DNA of 64,000 nucleotides from Chondrus crispus. Lineage: Eukaryota > Rhodophyta > Florideophyceae > Gigartinales > Gigartinaceae. Positions 40,847-51,502 of this stretch are shown here, one piece after another. Location: the NCBI RefSeq assembly GCF_000350225.1, contig NW_005178652.1, forward strand, positions 333,691 to 397,690, read 5' to 3'. Every line of letters begins with the position of its first letter. Within the stretch, counting starts at the first letter, position 1. Both the position numbers and the translations under genes were made by a program. The notes beneath the pieces are model-generated. The model saw only the letters and a list, made by a program, of their open reading frames with translations. It was not told the origin of the DNA and made no database searches.

Positions 40847-43018
40847 ATGTCGACAAGCGGCCCCGGGGACGTCGGTCCCAGGGCGAGTAGGAGCGGATCG
40901 GTAAGGGCGTCGAGGATCCCGCGAGGTCCTCGCACCCGACGCCAGGCCAATACGGCCACGGATCCTGAAGGTCAAGAAATCCCGACGGGGATTGAAGCCG
41001 ACAAGGATAACCTATCCTACAGGTTCGAGAAGATGGGCGAGGAAATTCGCCAAGAGATGACGAAAAATCTCGAGGCTGAATTAGCCCTCGTCCGGAAGCA
41101 ACTGGAGTTGCAAGCATCCGAGTTCCACACCGTTTTAGGAGAGCTATCGGCTCGAGTGGATCTCGTCGAGAAGGAGCGGGGTGAGGCGACCGACAGTCTG
41201 GAGCCGGAGGTCCTAGCTTCGTTGAAAAGTTCAGTCAAGGACGCAAGGCGCGACGCGAATCAAGCTTTGGAGTCCTTACGTAGATTTAGAAGCAGTATCG
41301 ACGACAGGTTCGACCGCGCCGCTCATCGACTCAAGGACCTTGAACAGGTTGCCGGGCAAGAGCCGCTCCCCACGGGTCGAGAAGGCGACCGTCGATCGAA
41401 GAAGGACAAGGCCGCTGTACAGCGGAGTTCCAAGTCGAAGACTTCGAAGAAGAATCTGCGACGCCGGAGCAAGAGTCACTGTAGTGACGAGCGGGAGGGC
41501 CAGGACTCAATGGCCGAGTCGAATGGCCTTTCCGAAGATCGTGACGACGGTTCGTCGAACCATGCGAGCGATTCCGAACATCGTTCAGAGGAAGGAAAAG
41601 GAATATCGCAGGGTAAGAAAATTACCTCCAGACGGGGCGGGATCACTTCGTCCGCCTGGCAGAGAGACAAGGACGCGGAGCCCGAAGATGTCGCAACGCG
41701 GCGCGGGCCGCGATGGGAGAAGTTCGAAGAGCTGATTCCGACCAACTTCCTCTTCAAGAAATCACTTTCGTACCGAACGTACCGCTTGCGGAACCCGCAG
41801 ACATATTTGTCAAGTTCCCGGCGGACCGCCGTGCGAAAAATCAGGAGAGATATTCCGCCTAAGGTGAAGAAGGACAACACGTTCACAGGCGAGGACGGGG
41901 TCCTTGTGTTGGATTTTTTGGCAAAATTAGTTCAAGAGTTTGATACTCAAGAGATGAACGAGGGGCAAGCGATCCGCTTGTTGCCCGAATTTTTAAGTGG
42001 CATCGCCTTGAAACAGTACACTTCGGTGTCTCAGACGGCTGGGTCTCATCACGGGAAGGTATCCGTTTGGCCGGAGGCCGTACAGTGGTTGTTGAGGAGT
42101 TTCGCAACCGACGAGGCGATCCGTCAAGCCGTGCTCGCTTTGCGAGAAGTTCAGCAAAGACCGTCTGAAGACGAGATGGAATTTTATATCCGTCTGACGG
42201 ACGCGAGCAATCGATGTGGAAACGTATATTCGATGGAAGAACAAATGACGATGTTTATTGAAGGACTCGATTCGAGTATCAAGCCAATGGTATCTCAATA
42301 CCGACAAGCCAATCGGGACGTTTCGTTTTTGAGACTAGTTAATTACGCGAAGGCGCATGGCTCGGCGAGCCGCGCTAAGGATAAGAAGACCAAGAAGGTC
42401 ACGATTCAGACGCCGTCGACGATCAGGGCCGGTAAGAAGCCGAGGGCTTCTTATCCCGGTCGCAAAAGTCATGCCGCCGCCCATTTAGCCGAGTCAATTT
42501 CCGCGTCAGATGAGCGCGGTGCGCATGGAAGTAGCGAAAATCACTACGAAGGAGCGTTGGTAGCCGAAGGCGAGTTCATTGAGCCATCGGAGGGCTACGG
42601 ACACAATGACTACGGGGCAAGCGGGTCGTCAACTTTACAGACGCCCACATACACGACGGAGTCGTTTTCAGAGCCCACGGATCCCGTGATGATGTTTCGG
42701 GGGCGCGGCCACACGCCGGCGCCGCGCATTCCGATGGAAGACAAGGGTACAACGTTTCGAAGGCCAGGATGGATGGGAAGGCCGCAACGTCAAGGAAGGC
42801 CGCCGGCCCGTGGAGGACCTAGGCCGCAATATCCCATCAAGACGCACGGACTAGTGTGCTATCATTGCTATGAAAAGAGGCACGCTGCGCCAACGTGCAT
42901 TCTTTCCCTCCGGGAAATGCACCGAGTTTGGGAAAATTATGAAGCGTTGTCTCAGATGGAGAGGTTAGGGATACCATCGACGAGTTATCTGAAGGTCAAG
43001 AATTGGTTCGATTCGTAG
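40847..43018 (+). CDS. Gypsy-2 Gag, 723 aa
   Basis: Start at the ATG at 40847 (MSTSGPGDVGPRASRSG); the frame is open further upstream but without ATG. A long helical, probably coiled-coil region at about residues 45-170 (EEIRQEMTKNLEAELALVR), a charged linker with Lys/Arg/Ser (about 190-290), the retrotransposon Gag/capsid domain at about 345-505 (LVLDFLAKLVQEFDTQ, VLALREVQQRPSEDEMEFY, MFIEGLDSSIKPMV), an Arg/Gly/Pro-rich stretch, and one CX2CX4HX4C knuckle at about 671-684 (CYHCYEKRHAAPTC). No internal stop. Builds the particle shell and binds element RNA. Confidence 0.9.
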   Translation: MSTSGPGDVGPRASRSGSVRASRIPRGPRTRRQANTATDPEGQEIPTGIEADKDNLSYRFEKMGEEIRQEMTKNLEAELALVRKQLELQASEFHTVLGELSARVDLVEKERGEATDSLEPEVLASLKSSVKDARRDANQALESLRRFRSSIDDRFDRAAHRLKDLEQVAGQEPLPTGREGDRRSKKDKAAVQRSSKSKTSKKNLRRRSKSHCSDEREGQDSMAESNGLSEDRDDGSSNHASDSEHRSEEGKGISQGKKITSRRGGITSSAWQRDKDAEPEDVATRRGPRWEKFEELIPTNFLFKKSLSYRTYRLRNPQTYLSSSRRTAVRKIRRDIPPKVKKDNTFTGEDGVLVLDFLAKLVQEFDTQEMNEGQAIRLLPEFLSGIALKQYTSVSQTAGSHHGKVSVWPEAVQWLLRSFATDEAIRQAVLALREVQQRPSEDEMEFYIRLTDASNRCGNVYSMEEQMTMFIEGLDSSIKPMVSQYRQANRDVSFLRLVNYAKAHGSASRAKDKKTKKVTIQTPSTIRAGKKPRASYPGRKSHAAAHLAESISASDERGAHGSSENHYEGALVAEGEFIEPSEGYGHNDYGASGSSTLQTPTYTTESFSEPTDPVMMFRGRGHTPAPRIPMEDKGTTFRRPGWMGRPQRQGRPPARGGPRPQYPIKTHGLVCYHCYEKRHAAPTCILSLREMHRVWENYEALSQMERLGIPSTSYLKVKNWFDS

Positions 43019-43151
43019 ACGGCGAACACGCCGAGCGCTTCAACGCCGAGGTCGAACCAACTCTTCAGAGGGCCCGCCGCGGGGCCCGCGCCGTCGGATG
43101 TGAGAAGGATCCCGCAGAGGCAGGAAAACTAGAGAGGGGAATCTCGCATGA

Positions 43152-45476
43152 GTCGCGAGAGGCACAGGGTCGACGTACTTTGCCCGGGGCTCAGCCCCGT
43201 TCCCCGTCTCTAAGGAAAAATCAGGCCCCGACGAGGAGGTTGTTGGATTGGTGGATAAGCCCAAAGGACCAGCTCAAGTCAAGAAAATTTTGAGCCGAGC
43301 CAGAGATCATCCACTGGAAGAAGTTCGAAGACCCTGGTACAGGGTTAAGCGAAGGGTGTTTCCCGAGAAGATTTTGGTTCTTGCGCGAAAAAACTACAAA
43401 GTTTACACGGACATCGGACCCACAATCGGATTGATGAGCCGGGTGTTGTCTGTTTTAGAAACCGGCGCGGGACCAAACCTTGTGCGAAAATCGGAACTCC
43501 CGGCTGGAATGGAATCTCTAGTGTCCTACGGACCGATCCAAGACATTGGCGACGCGAACAACAGGCCACTCCAGACTCTCGGCACAATTAGAATGCCTGT
43601 GAGGCTTGGAAAATTTGTGGCCGCAGCCGAGTTTATTGTATGCGAAAAACTAGCAGTCCGGCTAATTCTAGGCGCGGACTACTGTGACCTGTTTGTGGAA
43701 GCAATTTATCCAAGGAAGAAAACGGTTGAGTTGGCGGGTTTCTCGGAGGTTCCGATAGTTAGGTGGTTCTCGACGAGAAAAGGGAAGAAGAATCTCGTCG
43801 CGGAAGAGGACGAGAATGATGGAAAGGGGGAGCGAATTTCCCCTAAGGTGAAAGTGGCAAGAGCCACGACTATCGAGCCAGGGACGCAACGCGTCGTGGA
43901 ATGCACCTCAAAGAGGGCAGGCTTGGTGGTTTTTCAGCCGTACTTGTCGTTGTACGAAAGGCACGGGTTGACGTGCACGAATGGTGTCGTTCAGGTTGAG
44001 CCTAACCGGCCATTTCGTTTACTCGTTGCAAATTTTAGGAAGTACCCTGTCAGGGTGCAAAATGGCCAAGTGGTGGCAGAATTAATACCGCACCCGAGAG
44101 CCGCGCTCGAGAGCAAAACCACTATTGGTGAAGTTCTCGAAATTCAAGAAAGGAAGAAGGAAATTTTTCCTAATTCCACCAAGACGCCCACGGGCGAGAC
44201 AAGATGCGAACCGTCGGATCAAGACCGCGAGGAACAGCAAGGAGAACGGGAGGAAAGGCTCTCCGCGACGGCCACTACGAAGCCGAAGCGGCGGATTGAG
44301 CCTCCCCCGCCGGACGTGGAGGAACTCGACCTGAGTCACGTCCCGGACCGACTGCGCGAAAGATTCCGTCGAATGTTGAAAAAGTACTCCCGCATGTGGG
44401 ATGGGACCCTCGGTGAGATCAACACCACGGTCCACCGGATTGAACTGGCCCCGGATACAATGCCAATTGCACAAGCTCCCTACCGAGCCGGTCCAAAGGC
44501 TCGGGAGGTCGAGGACGCAGAAGTACAGAAGATGTTAGAAGCAGGAGTCATCGAACCGGCGCAGTCAGAATGGGCGTCGCCCGTTTTATTAGTGCCGAAG
44601 CCGGACGGATCGATGCGCTTTTGCGTAGACTATCGTCGGTTAAACGCGGTGACGGTAAAGGACACGTACCCTTTACCGCGCATGGATGAGTGCCTGGACT
44701 CGCTTGGTGGCACCACGGTTTTCTCCGCGTTGGACGCGATATCGGGATATTGGCAGATGCCTATCCCTGAGCGCGACCGCGACAAGACCGCATTTTCGTG
44801 TCACTCAGGACTGTATCGCTTCTCAAGAATGCCCTTCGGGCTAACTAACGGGCCAGCGACGTTTCAGAGAGCAATGGATATCCTGCTCTCTCCGTTCCGT
44901 TGGAAGTGCTGTTTGGTGTATTTGGACGACATAATAATTTTTAGCAAGTCGTGGGAGGAGCACATCGTGCACGTGGATGAAATACTTTCTGTATTGGAGA
45001 AGGCAGGTGTGAAGCTCAAGCTTCGCAAGTGTGAATTTTTCGTCAAAAAGATCAAGTACCTTGGCCATGTCGTTCGGCCAGGTACATTGGAAGTGAACGC
45101 TGCGCGAACCGTCGCACTGGAACAAGTGAGGTACCCTCAAACGCAGACCCAGCTCAGGAGCTTTTTGGGACTTTGTAATGTCTACCGCAGATTCGTTCCG
45201 CATTATACGAAAATCGCGCATCCGCTCAATCAACTGTTGAAGAAGGGACAACCAGTCCAGTTGGAAGGATTCGACGAACCGTGCAAGAAAGCTTTTCATA
45301 AGCTCAAGGACGCTATCCTGGCGCCACCGGTGTTGGCGCTGCCGAAGAAGAACCTACCATACTCGATAGACACCGATGCAAGCGACTATCAAATGGGCGC
45401 TGCATTATTTCAGACACACCCGGATGCGCAACGTATACCCATCGGGTTCTTTTCAAGAACGTTAACCGCAGCCTAG
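43152..45476 (+). pseudogene. Gypsy-2 protease, RT and start of RNase H
   Basis: Open from 43152 with no early ATG, so it was probably made as a Gag-Pol fusion; gag ends in another frame 134 bp upstream and a third frame spans the gap, pointing to an indel or shift site. Protease: VLETGAGPNLV (Glu codon 43458-43460 where Asp is expected), then LILGADYCDL. RT: WASPVLLVPKPDGSMRFCVD, FSALDAISGYWQMPI, SRMPFGLTNGPATFQRAM and YLDD at 44919-44930. RNase H starts YSIDTDASDYQMGAALF and is cut by TAG at 45474-45476. Confidence 0.9.
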
Positions 45477-45971
45477 AGAAACTATTCTGTATCAGAAAAA
45501 GAATGTCTAGCGGTAATTTGGGCCGTACAGACTTTAAGACCATATGTATATGGCGAGCACTTCATTGTACATACCGACCATGCCTCATTGAGGTGGTTGA
45601 TGAACGTAACCGACCCCAGCGGGAGATTAATGCGATGGAGGCTCCGCCTCTCGGAATTCGATTTCGAAATCAAGTACAAGAAGGGCAAGGCTAACAGCCA
45701 AGCTGATGCCCTGTCAACATTGCGGACCGCAGGAGAAACCGTCGACGAAATCGACGACGAAATCCCATGCTTTATGGCCAAACCGGCCGAGGGTACAGTG
45801 GAGGAAGAGGACAGTTTTGACGCGTTAGACGACATCCTCGCTCTTGAGGGGGGACCGCCCCTGAGCGCCTCGATCAATTCCAAGCTGTCACTCCAGAGGA
45901 GCTCATTCGCGAGCAAGCCGTCGACCCCTTCTGCAACCGCATCAAGGAAGAAATGGACGCCGGAAAGGTGA
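45477..45971 (+). pseudogene. Gypsy-2 RNase H, C-terminal part
   Basis: In the same frame as the RT after the TAG: NYSVSEKECLAVIWAVQTL, HTDHASLRWLMNVTDPSGRL, KGKANSQADALS. A Glu codon (GAG) in the usual ERNYS box is the likely ancestor of the TAG. Near 45850, at a run of six G, the frame must shift by -1 to enter the integrase; the old frame drifts on to a stop at 45971. Confidence 0.85.
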
Positions 45972-47017
45972 GAACGTTCAGCATGGAGACCGAGGAACTC
46001 GAAGGAACTCTATGCCGTACCGCGGCGGAGTTTGTACAAGTGGTGATACCACAATCGTTAAGGAACCGCGTCCTAGGGTTGAGCCACTACGCAAAATTGG
46101 CAGGCCACCCGGGAGGCCGGAAACTTTACAAGACTTTGAGAAGATATTTTTATTGGCCTACGATGGCCCTAGACTGCTATGCAGTCGCGAAGAATTGCGC
46201 CACATGTGCGCGGGAAAGGGTGAAGTTAAGAAGAAACACGAAGGAAATGAAGCTGTTCACGCCCAAAGCTCCGCTGGAGTTTGTCGCCATCGACATTCTC
46301 GGCGAGCTAATTACAACTAAACGAGGAAATCGGTATATTCTCGTGATCAGCGATCGATACTCGAAACTGGTACGAACCGTACCGTTGAAGAAGATATCAG
46401 CTGCACACATCACACAAGCCTTCGTTCACCATTGGGTATTCGTGTACGGACCGCCGGTCAAGCTGCTGTCCGACAATGGAACACAATTCACGGCCCGGTT
46501 CTTTCAGAACGTCTGTCGAATTCTCGGCATACGCAATGTGTTCACGACTACGTACCACTTGCAAGCCAACGGCCAAGTTGAGAGGTTTAACCGCACGCTG
46601 ACTTCGGCGCTGAGGAAATACGTCAGAGAACATCCGAAGGACTGGGACCTATTTAGCGACGCTGTGACGTTCGCATACAACACGCAAGTTCATCCAACTA
46701 CGAACATCGCACCCTTCGAGCTGGTGTTAGCTCGGGCGCCGAAAAGCATTGCGTTACAAGCACAGCCAAGTTTGGAAGGATATAGCTCGAATCGAGCGTA
46801 CTACCTGAAATGGCAGTCGTGGTTGGAAAGCCTGATGAAAGGCGCTGGTAAGAGCCTGCGGAAAGAACAAGCGCGCTACAAGCGAAATTTCGACGCAAGG
46901 CTCCGCAAGTCGAAGTATGACATCCCTCCAGGATCATCCGTATTCCTTCGGAAGGAGCAAGGCACGGCCACCGAGCCGAAACATAAGTTGGCGCAAGTGG
47001 CTACGGGCCCATATTAA
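45860..47017 (+). pseudogene. Gypsy-2 integrase
   Basis: After the frameshift: EELIREQAVDPFCNRIKEE, the HHCC zinc region (LSHYAKLAGHPGGRKL, NCATCARERV), catalytic D in EFVAIDILGEL, D in LLSDNGTQF and E in QANGQVERFN, all intact, then the helix RYKRNFDARLRKSKYD and the GPY/F module. A TAA at 47015-47017 falls directly after GPY, severing the chromodomain. Removal of that one stop would restore a single frame into 47018-47560. Confidence 0.9.
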
Positions 47018-47560
47018 GTGAAGGAGTCAACTGAGAATACGGTCGTCATTGCCATCGGCGACCAGGAAGAGCGCGTGTCCCGAGATCGAGTCGAACTAGC
47101 CCCTAGTCCCATGAACTACACGCTGATAGTCGGGCTACGACAAGCGTTACAATTCCTCAACCGAGAAGGGGAACAAGAAGAACCCGCCGCGCAAGCGAAG
47201 GATAGAATGGATGACGGACCTTTGAAAAATCAGGAAGCTGCGGGCATCCCGCCCGATCTACAAGAGATGGGAGGCTCGGAAGAGCAGGATGAGGATGAGC
47301 CGCTGGCTCTTCGGAAGGGGGACGGACAGTTGGACACGCAGGAAGAAGGAACCGGGGGTCAGGAGTACGTGATCGACAAAATAGTCGACCACGCTTATCA
47401 AGATGGAAAATTAATTCTCAAGGTGGAATGGTATGGCTACGCAATCAAGGACGCAACGTGGGAGCCGATTTCTCAGCTGCCGCGCAGCGCAGTGGTGACC
47501 TATTTCTGGAGGAAGAAATTGCCCCTCCCGCTGCAAGTCGCACGCGCGAGACCAGGATGA
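47018..47560 (+). pseudogene. Gypsy-2 integrase C-terminus and chromodomain
   Basis: In frame with the integrase after its TAA. End of the GPY/F module (VVIAIGDQEERVSRDRVELA), an acidic Gln/Glu/Asp linker, then the chromodomain (YVIDKIVDHAYQDG, LKVEWYGYAIKDATWEPISQL) with the aromatic cage residues Y, W and W/Y largely in place. It ends 35 residues later. In related elements this domain binds methylated histone tails and guides integration. Confidence 0.9.
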
Positions 47561-50500
47561 GCTCCATACGCAATGTGATGATGGAAAGCGAAAGGAAGAC
47601 GCGAGCCGCAACCAGATTCCTATGTTTTTACTTTCTTAACTATTCTGTTTCGTTTTTGTTTTTTTTGGTTGCTTTGTTTTCTTTTATGTTTGTTTTCCCT
47701 TCCAGAGACGCACCTAGGTCGGCGATCCCGAAGCGAGCGCGAGAAGTTCTAGGAAGAACCCGACAGGCGCCCAAGGGTGACATTGGATTGCGAACCGCCG
47801 ATCGTGATTAAGGCTATAAGCTGTATCTCGAGTCGAGGAAGAGGTCTGTCCTACAAGGGAACGGGTGTGACGAGACGATTGGAGAAGAAGGGAATGCGTC
47901 AGATTGACGGGTGTGCTACCTTCGAGATAAGGTAGAAAGTTGGGAGAGAATGCAGTCGATGGGCGACTGCACGCGGACGAGGCGGATCAAGACGACGTGT
48001 AGGAGGCGAGGAATGAGCATAGCGGAAGTAAGGCGCCTCGGCAATGGCGAGAAGGAAAGATGAGGTGAGAGGCGCAGGTATGCGTGGCTTAACGCTCATG
48101 GAGACAGAGCGGCGAGATGCGCCACATCAGGGAGTGACGAAGTCACTGCAGCCTCAGGTGGACACAATGCGAAAATTACGTAGGATCACGCGTCGCATGG
48201 GTGTGCACGCAAAGGGACGTTTAGATCAGGGATCCGTGCTCGTCTGAATCAGTGTGAATGGGAATGTTTGTGAGGTTTTTCACGTATAGACAAAGAACAA
48301 GTGGTGCGCGTTAACGCGCGAGACTACACCGTGTGGGGGGGGACAAATTGTTTTGTCGTTCCTGTTGACTTCGTCCACAACGAGAATTGGCTCGACGCCG
48401 TCATCAAGGCGATCAACCGCTTGCTTTTCAGTCGGTCGATCCACTCCTGTCCCAATCTCTGTTTCGTTCCTGTTTTCTTTTCTTTTTCTTTTTTTTTGTA
48501 ATGTTAACGACACAATGCAACTGCGCCCGTCGACCCGCTGACGAGGCCATAGCTCACGTTTCTACTTTACGTTCGCCCCAGCCGTGAAGCAACACACGCA
48601 GATGAAATGAAGGATCGAAGACACCGTCTTGGTTGAGCTGAACAGCGAGGCTTGGTACAGTATTGTATTCGACGACTCCTACCAGCGCTACTTATGAACG
48701 CCTATGCGAACACCGCTGGTGTGTGGGAAAGGAGGACGACTTCCGGTCGACGGGAGGAAGACGTTGGAAATTTTTCGAGAACGAGGAATTTGTAGTTGGA
48801 GAAGAATTTCGTAACGGAGACGCACTACAGTGGGGCCGCATGAAAAAGGTCGTGGATGGAGGGAGAATCGTCAAGGATTCGGGTGAGAACAACGGCAAAG
48901 AGGGAAGAGGACCTCCGATGCCCGGGGAAAAATTAGTATCAAGGTTTTGACACGGAGGACGAACAGTGTCATCGCACCAGCAAGAGGATATTAGCAAAGG
49001 AAGTGAAAGCATGCGTCCCGAGGAGACTTTGTTTAAGTCGTACGTGCCTACCGGAGTGGTTCTCTCAGGCAAAAGAAAATTGACCGTTAGACGAGGGAGA
49101 GGAGTACGTGTCGGGGACGGGCAAGAGAATGGACCGCATCCCTGGAGAAGGCCCGAAAGCTCGGCGATAGTGCCGATTGTCCGCGGTGTGTGCTGAGAAG
49201 AAATGGGAGCGCACGGATTCAGCGAGTGGGTCAGAGACGAAAAGCCACTTTGACTTCGAAGGGAAAGGCAGCAGTTACCCTTGGGCACCTCCGATGGGAA
49301 GATGAATTTTTACGACCAAGTCAGTAGATACACGTGTCGACGTGTGCAGGTGAAAATTCTTGTTACGAAATCAGTAGTTGTCACGATCAAAAAAACGCGT
49401 TGTTCGACGCAGCGCGATCTAACCCCGCTCTCGCTCCGACACTGCTACAAAGTCGCATCCCGTCGCAGCTATAAACAAGATCACGATCGCTGCCGACACG
49501 CTTTTGGAAAAGATAAGGAAGGGCAGTGAATGAGGCCCCGTGTTACGGGCTACAGGCAATTGAGGATCGTCTCGATGAGCTCGGAGAATTGGAAGAAAAA
49601 GAGAATTACTGTCGGTCGCGCAGCCGTCGGTGACAGCACTAACTGGAGACGCAAATCGTGCGCAACAAGAGAATACCTACCACGTTTCTCACAAACGCCT
49701 GATGGACAGTTGGACACCACTTCAGGACTGTCGTGTTTGACAGTCGGACGAAACGCGAAGGAGATCCAGACGGCAACGAACCTGAGTCGCCGTCAACATG
49801 TTTGTTCCCCGACTGAGTGCAGGGAGTTGGAACCGAGGCGGCTCACGGAGATCGACCTGAACCGTGGCACGCCGCCTCGTCGACCTTGACCCATCAATAA
49901 TGTCGTGCTCCAAAAGATCGAAATGTCATCTACTTTCTCACTAGTTAATTTTCTTTTGAAGAGGTTCCGGTCGCGAGCAAACGGAAGCTCAAGGGTCAGA
50001 GCTTCCTTGCTATCCTTTGAAATTATTTTTGACGCGGACGTCGAAGCTTCGTGCAATTCGTAAGATTAACGATCTCGGAACCGACCAGCAGGTCCGACGC
50101 CGTGACACGAACCGGGTATGCTCAGTGTACCTATGCGGTGTTCTGTGTACTCCAGCACCCAACGAGTACGCTGTAACGGTCGACATCTAGCCAGAGATCA
50201 AGGACGTTGTTTTAGCCGGCTGCCCAGGTCACCTCCACCGCGTAACCGAAAAGGACAACCTATTTATATATGTTTTTTTGGACATGTCGGGGAGAGCGGA
50301 GCGGAAGTCAATATGACCACAGCAAAATGGACTTTCGCACGTGATCAGTCACCGGCAGAAAGAGAAACTTGTTGACCTCGCCACGTTGAAAATCGTAGAC
50401 GAGGTGTCCCCTGCACAGGCTTTGAGAACGCGACAGGAGGCACTCACGACGTCTTCACCGCGCCATTTCAAGGACAAAATTTAAACGGGGCGTTTGAGCA

Positions 50501-51502
50501 TTGTGCACGGAACTCACCCTTGAGGTCGGCGGGTCTGACCGAAGGGATCGAGCATAGCCACGACCCCTACTTCGTTTTTATTTCGACCTATCAAAGCTTC
50601 TCCGCGACTTATCAAGGATGCCAATTATGAGTTTCGCCGACGAAGCCGCGAGGACAATAGGACACTGTCCGTTTGGAAGACGGAGTTCGAAAATAAGCGG
50701 GAGAAAAAAAAGGGAAATTGTCGGAGACCTGAACTGGAGCGGGTTACCACCCTGATGGGCACAACAGGAGAAATGGGGGATCGAATCGAGTTTCGATTAC
50801 TCTAGGACCCCTACATGTTTTATGTGTAGCTATCGTCCCGAGACGGAATCTCAGAGGAGGTAATCATGTGTTGGGGAGCTGGGATATTGTCTCGTGGAGG
50901 CGTGAACATGAGCATCGGGAAAGCCTGAAAGTTAAGAAAGATGGGGGCCTTTCTGAAGGTCGAGAGCGGTCCGTGGGCCGAGCAATGAAAAACAAAGAGG
51001 GCTTGACCCCCCAGCCGGCGATCTGGTGGACAAGCAGAGGAAAAGAGAAGGAAATAGGGGAGGTGTAACTGCAGTAGCAGAAGTGCCCGACAAAGGGATA
51101 AGAGGAGGAAGACAGTAACGAGCAAAAAAGAAGGAAAGAGGGGTTGACAGAAGAAGCGACCGCATTGACGGTACGCAGAAAAAGAGGAGGAAGACGACGG
51201 CCCGAGGTGTGATCCAGGGATCGGAGGGGGGGCACACATGGTACCCAAGGGGGGGGCTCGAGGATGAGCGTGCCGTGTTGGATAAAGAGGAGGGAAAGGA
51301 AAATGAGGAGAAGGATGACGTACGTGTTGAAAAAAAGAGGAGAGAAACTGTAACAAGAGGAGGAAGTGGATAGGAGAAGGAAATGCAATTATTTTCGGTG
51401 GAACGAAGGGAAGTGCCGACGATGAGTCAACACTCTCAGAGGACAATGATTCAAACATGAATCGGCAGGGCGCTACCATCGGCAAGGGGTCAATGGGACG
51501 AT
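47561..51502. other. Gypsy-2 spacer, no gene recognised
   Basis: 3.9 kb between the chromodomain stop and the antisense ORF. It has T-rich runs (47640-47700, 48475-48500) and only short, unsupported frames, including 198 codons at 48692-49288 (-) rich in Ser/Pro/Leu. It could hold the transcription end of pol and of the antisense gene. Confidence 0.5.

Noticed and set aside
48692-49288. 198-codon minus frame in the Gypsy-2 spacer
   Set aside because: Ser/Pro/Leu/Thr-rich with no domain; not seen in the spacer of the other gypsy elements.
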